64,000 nt of DNA from Paratinospora sagittata. Lineage: Eukaryota > Streptophyta > Magnoliopsida > Ranunculales > Menispermaceae. Each line of letters starts with the position of its first letter. Position 1 is the first letter of the stretch. The stretch covers positions 4,654,001-4,718,000 of the forward strand of contig CM069602.1 in NCBI GenBank assembly GCA_035771175.1, written 5' to 3'. Positions 1-15,850 of this stretch are shown here, piece after piece. The notes below the pieces were generated by a model. That model saw nothing but the letters and a program-made list of their open reading frames with translations. It made no database searches and was not told the origin of the DNA. A program made the position numbers and the translations under genes.

Positions 1-1
1 T

Positions 2-622
2 ACTTACTTCGATGTTTTTGCGACGTTGCCGCCGATTTTACCTTCCGGGCCGCTTGGAATTCTAGGGTTTGGGGCTGGTTCTGCTGCGCGTTTGATATTG
101 GAGTTGTACCCAGAAGTCAAAATAAGTGGATGGGAGCTTGACCCATCTGTGATTTCAGTGGGTAGAGAGTATTTTGGGCTTTGGAAGCTGGAAAGGAAGT
201 ATTCGGATAGGCTTATGATTTATGTTGGAGATGCATTGAAAGCCAGTGTTAGAGATGGGTTTGCAGGGATATTGGTTGATTTGTTTTGTAAGGGAAGTTT
301 GGTTCCTGAGCTTCAGGATCCTAGAACATGGGACAAGATGAAGAAGAATTTGAGGAAAGGAGGGAGGATTATGGTGAACGTAGGGGGAAGTTGTGTGGAG
401 GCTGAAAATAGTAGGGTTGATGGGAAGTTGGTAATGGAAGAGACTTTGAAGGCTATGTATTTGGTGTTTCCAGGTCAAATGTATGTTCTGAATCTTGGTA
501 ACAGGAAGGAGGATAGCTCGATCGCTCTAACGGGCGATCTGCCAGATTGTGATAAATGGAAGCAAATGTTGCCTTCTTCCTTGAGATGTTATGTCGATAT
601 GTGGACACCTTATCGTGAATAG
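2..622 (+). CDS. SAM-dependent methyltransferase / spermidine-synthase-like protein, 3' part
   Basis: The reading frame is open from the first complete codon of the window, so this is the C-terminal part of a gene that starts upstream. It ends with TAG at 620-622, and the ATG lies outside the window. The visible part starts near the nucleotide-binding fold: a glycine-rich motif I (GILGFGAGSAA), then an acidic turn (GWELDP) that normally contacts the SAM ribose, and further on VGDALKA. This order is typical of spermidine-synthase-fold methyltransferase-like proteins of plants. The substrate cannot be told from the sequence. The gene faces GGT tail to tail, with 342 bp between the stop codons. 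Family confidence is good; the exact function is unknown. Confidence 0.75.
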   Translation, partial: TYFDVFATLPPILPSGPLGILGFGAGSAARLILELYPEVKISGWELDPSVISVGREYFGLWKLERKYSDRLMIYVGDALKASVRDGFAGILVDLFCKGSLVPELQDPRTWDKMKKNLRKGGRIMVNVGGSCVEAENSRVDGKLVMEETLKAMYLVFPGQMYVLNLGNRKEDSSIALTGDLPDCDKWKQMLPSSLRCYVDMWTPYRE

Positions 623-964
623 TAAGATCAGTTGTTCTTTTTTCGGTAGCAATGCACTTCTCTTTATCTTCTATCGTTTATATTTAATGACATATAACCC
701 AATGCTAGGCAATTCCACATTGTAAAAACTGGTGTTGATGAAGAACTTTACTACATAAAACTCTGAAGGCAACAGAAAACGGAGAAATACACAAATAGAA
801 ACTATGAGCTTTGATTAAATATGTGAACCCTATTAACAGATGGAAATGAATCATTCCATATTTGGAGAGAGGAGATAGTTGTAAAACATAATGGAGAGTT
901 TGCATTAACTGATAGGCAGAGGCTATAGAGAAATATTAGAAATTAGGATCGCCCTGCATCTCTC
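623..964. other. Convergent 3' UTR spacer
   Basis: This short AT-rich spacer separates the stop codons of two convergent genes and presumably holds both 3' UTRs and polyadenylation signals. I see no further gene in it. Confidence 0.5.
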
Positions 965-5245
<4,281 letters not shown>

Positions 5246-5639
5246 GATTGATTAGTTGTCAAGGAGGGAGTGCAGTTGCAGCCTACAAATCAGATCATAA
5301 AACTAAATAAGTTGAGAGCAAAGCTAATAAGTACTTGGTTGAAGACATACATGTATGTCTGTCCATTATCTAATAGATATGAAGAATGGCCAACAATGCC
5401 ACATTTCACAGTTATTAACCAACATCTCATCATAGTTTCAATTGCAAAGTGCCAAAACAATTTGATTTCTCATTTTCCATAAGGTTTAGAAGTAAACCAC
5501 AGGATCTTATAGGGCAGATACAACCAAAGCTTCATATTTTGCCTAACAAGACAAATCTACTGAAAATAGAGAATATGAGGCACAATCAACAAAATTCTAA
5601 CAATAAAACAACACAGTAAACATCATCTAAAGTTTAAAT

Positions 5640-6761
5640 AAGATAAGCAAAATATGATGTTCTACTTCTGGAAGGGAATCTGGGTATGCCTCTCGTGCCA
5701 CTTACCCAAGTCCATGGAAACATATTTCTAGCCTTTACCCACTCTTCCTCCTAAAGTTGGGAATGGCCAATCCATTCGATTTTGGGAGGATTGTTGGTGT
5801 GGAGACATCCCCCTTGCTCAGTCCTTTCCACATTTATTTCGCTTAGCTAATTGCCCCAATGCCCCCATCATAACTTTTCTTAGCCAATATCCTTCAAATC
5901 CTCTTGACCAACCTTCTTGGAACCTTACCCCTAGAGAGGAAAATGAAATTGGCCCCTTGTTAACTAGAATCAATTCAGTCCAGTTTTCCCCCTCCCTACC
6001 TGACAGCTTTCTTTGGTCCCTTGGTCACTCCGGTTCTTTTTCTTGTAAATCCTTTTATTCCTACATTTCAGATTCTCCTACAGTGCCTAACCCTCCTCTT
6101 TGGAATTACATTTGGAGAGCTCCACTTCCAAATAGGATTAGAGTGTTTGGATGGCTGGTTGCCCATAACAGGTTATGCACACACGAGCTTTTGCAAAAGC
6201 GCATGCTCCACTGTCAGTAATCACCCCATTGTTGTGTACTGTGCTATCAAGGGAATGAGACGATTGAGCACCTATTCTTCAATTGCTCTTTCGCTGCTCA
6301 GATTTGGAGGTACTGGGAAAACATGCTCCCTGGTAAGTTTGTGGCCCCTAGGTCATGTGAAAATTGTTTTGAATTCAATCATGCTGCTGGGCTTCTTAGG
6401 CATGGGAAAGATATTGGGATTATTATTTCTGTTGCAACTCTCTGGGTTATTTGGCGTGAGACGAACAGAAGGATCTTTATGAATTCTTATAGGGATGCTG
6501 GGGAGATCTTTGATGCTTCCAAGATTTCTGCAACCGGTTGGATAACCACTTCTAAATTAGGAATTGGTTATTCCTTTGCGGATTGGTATAGGAATTGGGG
6601 AGCTCTAATGTAATTTCTGCTTTATGTGGCGGTGTTCTGAGGTGGATGTGACGGTGGCAGTGGTGTAACCCTGGTGTCTTTCATGTCTTTCATGAGCATT
6701 TCTTATGCTCAGGTTGCATGTATTCTTCTTTCTGATTAATATAATCATTTTGTCTCTTCTC

Positions 6762-6792
<31 letters not shown>

Positions 6793-6799
6793 TAAGCAA
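5640..6799 (+). mobile_element. 5'-truncated LINE (L1-type) with poly(A) tail and target-site duplication
   Basis: A non-LTR retrotransposon fragment inserted in the presumed 5'UTR intron of GGT, antisense to the gene. It encodes the end of ORF2: a zinc-binding RT tail (FSCKSFYSYISDS, then the W..PLPNRIRVFGWLVAHNRLCT block), continued after frameshifts by WVIWRETNRRIF. It ends in a T-rich 3' UTR and an A-run of about 28 nt (about 6762-6790). The 11-bp direct repeat AAGATAAGCAA flanks it at 5640-5650 and 6789-6799; the second copy overlaps the A-tail. Upstream EN and RT domains are missing and the ORF is shifted, so the copy is dead. Confidence 0.88.
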
Positions 6800-7223
6800 G
6801 ACAGAAGAGGTTGGCATTTGAAGTATGTTAGTAATAAACCAAAAAATTAAAAGGTTAAAAAAGCATCATTTGCAACGAATAAATCGATATTTTCCATTAA
6901 TCACAATTCATGCATTAACACAACAAAAAATTACTGAAGACCATCGGAGTAAGCATCGGAAACGACTTCGTTGAGCAAAGAGTTTGGAAAAAACCATTCC
7001 AAAGACGACCCAATTCTCCTAATCTATCAAATCGCTAATCCAACATCGCCCATTTGGCATGAACTCCTACGGAAAACTAACTTGCAATCACGAAGAAGAC
7101 GCAAGATTACAAAGAAATAACAAATACCCAGTTCGCTAATCGACCAAAATTCCCCATTTCCCCGATGAAATCCAAGCGCAAAAAAAAAAAAAAAAAACTA
7201 TTCCTTCAACAGAAAACAGTTAC

Positions 7224-7400
7224 CTGAGAGCGTTCAACCAAGCAACTTGTGAAGGTCCAAAAGTTTTCAGGACTGAAGGGCGTAGCAGAAGCAGAGAGAC
7301 AACGAAGTATGTGAGAAATGCTGTCTGTCACATAATGACTATAAACTATTATGTGGTACTTATGCATTTTTGAATTTATTTTCCTCTCTTTGGCTTCTTC
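7224..7400 (-). other. Probable 5'UTR exon and promoter-proximal region of GGT
   Basis: A good donor site (CTCTCAG|GTAACT, boundary at 7224 on the minus strand) lies upstream of the GGT start. A plausible acceptor lies at about 5283, 37 bp before the ATG. Together they suggest a non-coding first exon. The transcription start is not defined by the sequence; an AT-rich, TATA-like stretch lies at about 7420-7440. Confidence 0.45.
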
Positions 7401-7439
7401 GACTTTTTGCAATTATTTTTATTTAATATAAATTGTATC

Positions 7440-10400
7440 TTGTTTTTTTATACGCCAATCAAAATTAAAAAATACAAAAATACAAAAATATAAAAACTAG
7501 TAGAAAAGAACAACAGATATATCCAATTCTTGAACTGGGTATGATCAATGGTGGGACTATATTCACTGAAAATGCGAATGGATTAAATGTCTTTCAACCA
7601 AAATTTTAGAGAAGAGATAAAGTTGGAAGAACAAAGTGTGGTGTAGCTTCAATTCTTCTTCTCACGTGTGATAACTGGCTACGCAATCAGGCGTTGCCGC
7701 GTTGCTCAAGCCCGGCGCCTTTTGGATGTCAGAGAAGCCATGTAATACACGTGGTGCTTGTAATGGATTGGGTTGCTAAGTTACGATTTGGACCTAATTG
7801 CAACACCTACACCTCTTTTTCAACGTTCTATAGGCTCAAAGCTTATTGGGCTCTGGAGTAGCCCACTGTGTTCTCTTACTTTCTTAGGCCCATTAATTGC
7901 TGGACCATGACTTAAAAAAAATTGAAAAAAACTATATACTGCCAGATTGGGGGTCGAAAAATGTACGCGGACCCGTTAGTCCGCTTCCGTCCGGCCCGTT
8001 TTGAAAGGGATAAATATCTTTCAAAAATTGAGCCTAATATGGACAAAAAAATATGTGTCCGATTTAAAAATCGGGTCGGGTGGCTTTAAAAATTGGTTTC
8101 TACTTAATATAAAGCGTAGAATTTACATATATATTAATTTTTCTTAATTTTTCTATACTTAGCTACCTTGAATTTTTCTTTTACTTATATTTCTTCTTAA
8201 ATCCTCACTATTTGTCATGAGATCTCTATTTTGCTATGAAAAATTTTTCGTCGCCATCAAATGTTTTTAAAAAAGCATATAGGTATGGACAAAACTAGAC
8301 CCCGATTTTTAAAACATAAGGGTACAGATGAACATCTGCTATCCATTTCTCAAATTGGGTCAGGTACGGACATACTATACATCTATTAGTATGAGGCATT
8401 GTTTATACTCATACCTGATATTTTGCCACCCCTAGGACAGACGCATGAATTTATTTATTTTTATCTATGTCTTATTAAGGACAAGTTGATCCCAAAAAAT
8501 ATTTAGTTCTTATGAAACGGGATTAGCTTAAACTTGTTTTTTTCTTTATTCCATTATTAGACTTTCGAGTTTTATTATATTGTGAAGAAAAATCACACTT
8601 GAGTTCGGCGGGAGATGTCGTTTCCTATGTCATTGATCCAATGATAGGAGGACTCGTAAAGGGAATATATGATTACTATATAACATTGAATAGATCTTGA
8701 AGAGCTCTTTTTGATAAGGAACATGAATGTTTGAAGTAATCACATTGTTGTTATTATTTTTTGGTTTTTGTTTAATAGAATAGTAGAAATAGACATGAAT
8801 GATTGAAGTAATTACATTGTTTTTTTTTTTTTTTTTGGTTTTTGTTGAATAGAATAGTAGAAATAGACACGTGCATATCATGTCATGTGGAAATATGTGG
8901 TGTTGTTTTATATACTTTACACTTAATCAAAAATTTTCTTTACTATTATTTTTTTGTTGAATAGAAGAATAGAAATGGAACATGTGCATACCATACATTT
9001 ATGCAGGGAATTACATGAATTGGACCACCAGTGTTTCTATGTTTCTATAGGTTAGGTTATACATGGTCATCTTTTAGTGATATGAACCTATTAACTTTTC
9101 AAGCACCTACGTTGCTAATTAAACTGTTTCATATTCAAAGCCAATGGAGAAATTCCTCTTTTTGTTTCGGACGTACTGCTTGAAGCTATTTGGGTTAAAA
9201 AAAAAAATCAATTAAGTTAAAATTAACAACATGGCTTAGGTTTTTTTTTTTTTATTAAGGTATATGTACATGTTTTTCAATATGAAGAATAAATGTCACA
9301 CTAAACACTCAATAAGACTACAACAAGCTTTCAATAAGAGGGCAATAACTCTTCACCTCATATAATGTTGAAGAGATTGGAACCCTCTACCTCATGTGAT
9401 GAAAGATACAGACCTAATTGAATGAGCCATCGGTCGACAAGTTAGGTTGAGGATAACATATTATGTGATATTCATGTCATCAATCAAGTTGCTAATAAGA
9501 TGAGCACTTCCTATCTCATATAAAATGCATGATTTTGTATCTTAGCGAGTGGATGTTGAATATAAGAAGGAAGCTACAAGAGCGCTCCGGCCCCTATTTT
9601 CCAACCAAACCTTGGGTGTTGTATTGGCCTTTGTCTTAATGCCAAGCCTCCCTATATCATCTTCTTAAAAAAGAAAGTGGTGTAAATTAAGGGTATTCAT
9701 CTTGTAGACCAACCCAATTAATCCAAACTCTTTGGATTGAGTTGAGTTAGATTTATATGTCAAATTGGATTGGGACGTTGGCTCTAACAATTTATAACCC
9801 GATCTTGTTTAGGTTAAGTCAAGATTTTATAATCAACCTTAGCCAACCCGAACTAATAAAAAATAATACTTATTATTCTATTTATTATTTTCGTCATAAA
9901 CACTTACCATAATTGAATTATTCAAAAATTTATGGTGTAAATAATATGAAAGAAATCATTTTATAAAACTATTATAATGTTTGTATTTGACTTACAAATA
10001 ATTTTATAAAATAATATATAAAATTTATATATTAATAAGTAGATTATGCAATTATGTAATCAATATATTAGTTAATTAACCTAATCAACCCGACGTCATT
10101 GAGTTAGATTGGGTTAAGTTTTTTTAACCCAAAGTTGATCAGGTTAGGTTGATATTTAGTTGTAACTCGACCCAACCCCCTAAACACCCCTACTGAAAAC
10201 ATGTTAAATTATTTTATTAACTTATTATATATTTCTAGGAATTGGGTAAGGAAGCTTAATATACCTTAAACCACATTCAACTTATCTATAACTCCAAATA
10301 GCTATAGATGCAGCCTGGGGAGCCCTCTTTATAAAATGGGTAAGAAGATTAACTATATAAATTAAGAGTAATATTTGACTAAAATATTTTGTTGACATTA

Positions 10401-10930
10401 TTTTTAAAAGTTGCTAGACGTTAAATCATATGTTGATGTATGATTCAAGAAGATTTAATAACTTTTAAAGGTAATATCAATAAAGTGTATTAAAAAAATT
10501 TGTTTACCAGACATTTTTGATAAATTGATGCATTTAATTTGTTATTTAAATATAAATTTTTATATAATAAATTTTTAATCAGTTTCCTACGGTATTTCAG
10601 TTTTCAAATCACAAACCGAAGACAGCCACCTGGCCTTCTGGCAATTTCAACTTTTCAAGCCCTCAAAAGCCACATGGGAAATGGTTTTTTTTTTTATTAT
10701 TATTTTTGAGTTCGAATCTCTAATATATATAAGATGGTACTGTCAAGCTCACTTTGCACATTCATGACAATCACGTTTGTCAATATGGACATTGAAATCC
10801 ATGCTGTATTCTTCATTTTAAAAGTTATAAGCCTTTTAAAATATAGCTTCAGAAGTACCATATATACATATAAAATACTGGAATGTTTAAAATATCATAA
10901 GGAGATGCCTCGTGACAATGAAGGAAGCAT
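7440..10930. other. AT-rich intergenic DNA with decayed repeats
   Basis: No convincing coding sequence is present. TGGGCT/GGCCCA-type motifs occur at about 7846-7892, upstream of GGT. An imperfect 72-bp tandem repeat sits at about 8720-8995. A stretch at 9290-9430 resembles 61725-61855. The block 9688-10191 begins TAAGGGTATT and ends CACCCCTA, with subterminal CCAACCC/GGGTTA motifs, and looks like a diverged hAT-type MITE without a clear target duplication. A GGGTCGGGT-rich patch at 7960-8440 ends in CACCCCTAG and may be another. Confidence 0.5.
8720..8995. repeat. Imperfect tandem repeat, about 72-bp unit
   Basis: A unit containing CATGAATG(T/A)TTGAAGTAAT, a T-rich run, then GAATAGTAGAAATAGACA occurs twice in tandem with a 72-bp offset (near 8722 and 8794). 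A weaker third copy follows at 8945-8995 (TTGTTGAATAGAAGAATAG). Confidence 0.6.
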
Positions 10931-12117
10931 TGAAAACTTTGGCTTTTGACTTTATTGTCATAAAATTTTTAAAAATTTTTATAAATATTATTTAAATAAA
11001 AATAATGATTTATTTATCATAAATTAACAAGTCAATGCCTAGTCAATAGATGATGCAGCGTCACGTGAATCTCAGATCTATTGATAAGAAAATGTCATAC
11101 CGAAGGCGTCTTCTCAAAAGACATCTTTAATACATTTTTTTTATCTTTTAGTGAACTGTCAAATCACAAGATATTTTTTGACAAGGCTATTTTAAGCGAG
11201 TCTCAATACTCTTCCATGAATCCCCAAAGGCAATGAAACCCTCGCTTCCATGCCCTGGTAATTTTGTTATCGGACCACTTTGAGCGAGTCTCAATATCCT
11301 TCCGTGAACCTCCAGAGGCAATGGAACCCTACTCTCATGCCCTGGTGAATTTTTTACCCCATCCGAAAATCAAGTTATTTAGAAAAATCGAAGATTTTAG
11401 TAAATTGTTTGGCCAAACCACAGGCTTTTTTTTACTGAACCACTTTGAGCGAGTCTAAATACCTTCTCACGAACCCCTGAAGAAGACGGAACCTCGCTCT
11501 CATGCCCCAGTGAATTTTTTACCCCCCCCTCCGGGCTTTTGCTCACTTAATTGCCACAAAAACTTGATTTCCAGACGGGAGGTCAAAAATTCACCAGGGC
11601 ATGGGAGCGGGAATTTGTTGCCTTCAGGGGTTCATGGGAGGGTATTGAGACTCGCTCAAAGTAGTCCAATAAAAAAAATCTCGTGATTTGACCTCGATGA
11701 GGCCAAACAGTTCACTAAAATCTTTGATTTTTTTAAAAAACTTAATTTTCAGAGTGGGGTCAAAAATTCACTGGGCATGAGAGTGGGTTTCGTCGCTTCC
11801 GGAATTTGTAGAAGGGTATTGGGACTCGCTCAAAATGATCTGGTAAAAAGAAAATCTCGTAGTTTGGCCTCGGTGAGGCCAAACAATTCACTAAAATACA
11901 AAAAAAAAATGTATTAAAGGAGTCTTTTCAAAAGACGCCCTCTGTATGACATTTCCTCGTCAGCAGATCAACAGATGATGTGGCGCCACATCATCTGTTG
12001 ACTAGGCATTGACTGGTCAACTTATGACAAATGGGTCAATATTAATTTTATTTCAATGACATTTGTAAAATATTTTAAATTTTTTCTGACTATCAAGTCA
12101 AAAGCTCTTGAAAACTT
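10930..12117. mobile_element. Mutator-like foldback element with long TIRs, non-autonomous
   Basis: The termini are inverted repeats of roughly 200 bp. Left starts GGCTTTTGACTT at 10941; the right end, reverse complemented, starts GAGCTTTTGACTT and ends at 12107. The arms share TCAATGCCTAGTCAA and AATGTCATAC blocks. The direct repeat TTGAAAACTT flanks the element (10930-10939 and 12108-12117); a duplication of 9-10 bp fits Mutator-like elements. Between the arms a module of about 80 bp (GAGCGAGTCTCAATA ... CATGCCCTGGTGAATTTT) occurs three times forward (about 11190, 11280, 11445) and twice inverted (about 11583 and 11760). There is no transposase ORF. It looks like a MULE foldback that carries its own nested inverted modules. 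Confidence 0.75.
11968..12001. repeat. Perfect 34-bp palindrome
   Basis: The half-site TCAACAGATGATGTGGC is followed directly by its exact reverse complement. It lies inside the right arm of the Mutator-like element. The matching place in the left arm (about 11040-11085) is decayed, so this palindrome is either the ancestral state or a later conversion. Confidence 0.9.
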
Positions 12118-12119
12118 AG

Positions 12120-13930
12120 CGAGAAATGTAAATTTAATTAACTATTAGAACCTTCGTGTGGCCTATAATTAATAAATATGCTACATTAACGTGCATAGTT
12201 ATAATAGATGAGTAATACTAAAGGTATATTGGGTATCAATATCGTTGTTCAACATTGACATTCAATCTCCTTTGAATGTTGGAGATATTGCACAATATAT
12301 GCGCATCTCTCAAACATCTAAGAGAACTAGATGCCAACATAAAAAAAAAAATAGCGTCACCACCCAACATACATAAAACATTTTTCACCATAGATAGGAA
12401 CAAGATCACCTTTAATAAATCATTGAATTGTTTTAAAATTACATTTACGTGCATGATTTCACTTAACCCAATAGAACATTATATCAAGATGTTTCTATAT
12501 CATTTTAGTTTTTTTTTTCTTAATTAATTACTCTCTATTATTTAGATTTTTGGTTTGAATTAGTTTAAAAACAGTTTATGCAGTCCGACCAATAGGAATT
12601 AAATTTGTATATATGGAATAAATATTTGTTAAGACTTTGATTTGTCCATTTATTTATTTTAATAGAAACTTTAGATTAATTAATGAGCTTTAATTTGGCG
12701 AAAAGTGGAAACGGAGGCCAACCAATGCGATTAACTGTGTTAATAATAATCTGGGAATCTTAGAATGATTATCTGGAGCATATATCTAAATTATTTGCTT
12801 TTATGTCGGGAGGCAAATCCAAATCTGCTCTTTCGTATATCTTTGCTTTTGTAAGAAGTAAGATGTATACCCATGCAGGCAGCAGAACTGATATAATATG
12901 GATAATGGCTTTTAGACACATGATATATGCACCAAATTATCCATATAGCTCATGTAAATTAGTAATACAAAGAAGATGAGAATTAATATTGAAGATCATT
13001 GATCATTCATCTATTAACTAGCTATAGTTTGGATTGTCTTATTTACCTTAAAAAGGAAAAGTAAAACAAGATTATAAGATGTAGAAGGATACTTTTATGC
13101 TAGCTGTAAATAAGTTATTGTTTTCTGAATAAATTTAAAAAAATATATATTTTTGAATATGACCAACCTTTTCATATTTGAGATTTTTAGATAGAATTTT
13201 CCTTATCTTGAATCACAAATCAATTGGGACCTCCATTATTATTAATATTATTATTATTTTGGGCACTCAATCTTTTTGTCCAAGCTAAGTGAATGATATC
13301 GTTGAGATGCATACTAAATAAATATTCAACAAAAGTTGTTGATTTTATAAATAAGATATTGTTTTCTTAAAAATTAGACATAAAGGCCCGTTTGGTGTAC
13401 AGAAACCGAGATTAGATGGATAAGACTTTTTTTAGTCTCAAGTCCATATTTGGTTACCGATCAAAATTGGATAAAAAATTATAACATCCTCATTTTTATC
13501 TTATTGTAATGAGATAAAATAGTGATGACCAAAACAAAAGAATTATTTTTATCCATTTATAATAAATTTTTTTTTAATTTTAATTTTTTAATTGTTTAAT
13601 CTTATAATCTAATCTAATATAATCTCATTAAAATAATTTTATTTTATTTCGTAGTCTTATGAAAATTAGAGATAAAAATTAAAGTTATTAAACATGGATA
13701 TAGGTCTTGGAAGAGTTTTTTCTAAAAATGTTTTTTTTAATAAAATTTTTTAAAAAGTAAAATATAATACTATTTTTTTCAACCACAACTTAAGTTGAAG
13801 CATGTGTTGTCAAAAAAAAATGTTTTTAATATAGAAGCACCTCAAAAAGTGTTTTTAGTATAAAAGCACTTTAAAAAAGATTGTCAATCAGCCTAGAATT
13901 TTTTACCAAAAAAAAAAAACGAAAGAGTTG
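12120..13930. other. AT-rich intergenic DNA
   Basis: No gene is supported. The stretch 13385-13900 starts GGCCCGTTTGGTG and has repeated AAAAGTGTTTTTAGTATA-like motifs. It resembles a decayed MITE, but I find no matching second terminus. Confidence 0.45.
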
Positions 13931-13942
13931 GTGGTACAATTA

Positions 13943-14290
13943 TGAACTGAGCAATATGGGAAATACCTATTCACGAGAAACACAGAAGATTTCTTCCCCA
14001 AAAAATCGTAAAACTAGAATCTCAAGAGTCATGTGAGTAAGGATACCAGATTGTAGGCTTAAGGAGGCCGGGAAGAGAATAAGTTGAACAGAAAAAGATG
14101 TAGACGGGGAAGGGAATAGGTTGAACTGAGTAATACGGGAAATACGTATTCACGAGAAACACAGAAGATTTCTTTCCCAAAAAATCGCAGAACTAAAAGC
14201 TCAAGTCGTGCGAGTAAGGATACCAGATTCCAGGTTTAAGGAGACGGGGAAGGGAATAAGTTGAACAGAAAAAGATGTAGACGTGAAAGA
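13943..14290. repeat. Tandem duplication, about 178-bp unit
   Basis: Two adjacent copies share GAACTGAG(C/T)AATA, TATTCACGAGAAACACAGA, GTAAGGATACCAGATT and GTTGAACAGAAAAAGATG at offsets of 177-179 bp. The copies differ by scattered substitutions and small indels. They lie about 0.5 kb upstream of the promoter of the next gene. Confidence 0.85.
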
Positions 14291-14649
14291 AACGCTAGGA
14301 GCCGAATCAGCCAATATGATACAGTACTCCACGTCCCATCATTCTTTATCCTTCGGTGCTTTTCTGAACCGACTTTTTCTAAAATTGGAACCCAAACATG
14401 TGCGGCATAGCCAACCACTGAATGCCACCTGGTAAAGGTCGTCGACCGAAAGATCGGGATGTTCCTAGCCGTCCGATCAGATCCCCACCCTGCGTTGAAA
14501 CCATCAAATGTCCAACCAAATAGGAATTGATGACGTAATAGTAAAATGCGTCATGTCTTGTGGCTCTCGATTATCTACGCTCAAGGTGATTTCTGTCATT
14601 TCAACCAGCAAGGAGCACAACGAACGATGCTCTCTGTTCTACTCTAATT

Positions 14650-14850
14650 TCCACGAGACACGTGGAAATTAATCTGACTCCTGTTAAGGAACATGGGTTA
14701 GAGGAAACCGGGGTTTAGTTATCTGCCACGTTGCCGAGTACAGTTGGAAAACGGGAGCGTTAACCGATGCGCAAGTGTGATAACGAAATGAGTCTCGGAG
14801 TTAACCGTTTCTCTGCTTCTTATAAAATGTCTGATGAAGAACCTACTCAA
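14650..14850 (+). promoter_or_regulatory. Putative promoter of the 15.8-22.6 kb gene
   Basis: A G-box core CACGTG lies at about 14660 in GACACGTGGAAA, and a TATA-like box (CTTATAAAATG) at about 14819. Transcription would start near 14850 and a spliced leader precede the ATG at 15851: donor CCAG|GTTAGT near 15322, acceptor CTTCACAG near 15830. These signals are inferred from the sequence alone. Confidence 0.45.
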
Positions 14851-15850
14851 GTGTTACAAGAAAGCTTCAAATCCAGCTTTAATGGCGGGTGAGAGTTCTC
14901 TGTAGTTCTGAGCTCCGAGATCCTCGGATTTCGATCTCGAAACTTCTACTTGTGTTAATTTCCGAGCTTCAGAAGAAGTTCGGAGAAATTTTATTGAGTG
15001 TTGAAACTTCGACGATCTTACACTTCTTTGAAGCAGGTTTTCTTGGGGTTCAAACGGAGTAATGAGAGAGGATGCTGTTATTGCGGTAGAAACAGTAAGA
15101 TTTCTAATTCATTGTGCTCGAAGTTTCAATTGGTTCTATTTCTCTGCGTGCTTCATGTTGAGTTTTTAGGTTGTATGATCCTTCGCATTCAAAGAACTCG
15201 AAAAAACATGAGTTGGATTTTTTTAAAAAAAAATTTTTTAGGTCTTACTTAGCTTAATCACTATGACTGTATGTTGAAGACGATCGAGTGTGCGAAGTTT
15301 TAATTCAAACTATCTTCTCCAGGTTAGTTTTTTATTTATTATTTATTATTTATTTTTAAATAGAAACCTTAATATTTCAAGTTACATCATCATCTGCGTT
15401 TGGATAATATAATCCTTTCTTTTACAATAAATATAATATAATTAACCTCAATGAGAAAAGGCAAGGAACCGAATTCTGGTTCAAGTTCTGCTAAATAATC
15501 TTGATTGAGCAGAGCGGAGGAAGCAAATTCATGTATCCGACCTCATTTAGTTGTGAAAAGGCTTAGTTGAGTCGTTGTAAACAGACATCTGTTAGGACTT
15601 GGTTGAAATCATTTGGTTTTGTTTTTTCTGTTGTCACAGGGACTGAATTGTAAACTCAACGACAATCGCAACATTCTTTGAGGCAGTGTGGATGATGAAA
15701 AAGATGTACTGTGTATAATGTATAGAAAGAAAAATGGGGAAGATTTGGTGTTGACATATGAAAACTTCTACGCACAAAAGCAAGGTTCTTTTATTTTTTA
15801 AGAAGATCAATGTGCGTCTGTGAGCTTCACAGGGTAGTAGATTTCGTGAA

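Noticed and set aside
155..478. A 107-codon ORF antisense to the methyltransferase-like gene
   Set aside because: It is fully contained in a well-supported coding frame on the other strand and its composition is that of a shadow ORF.
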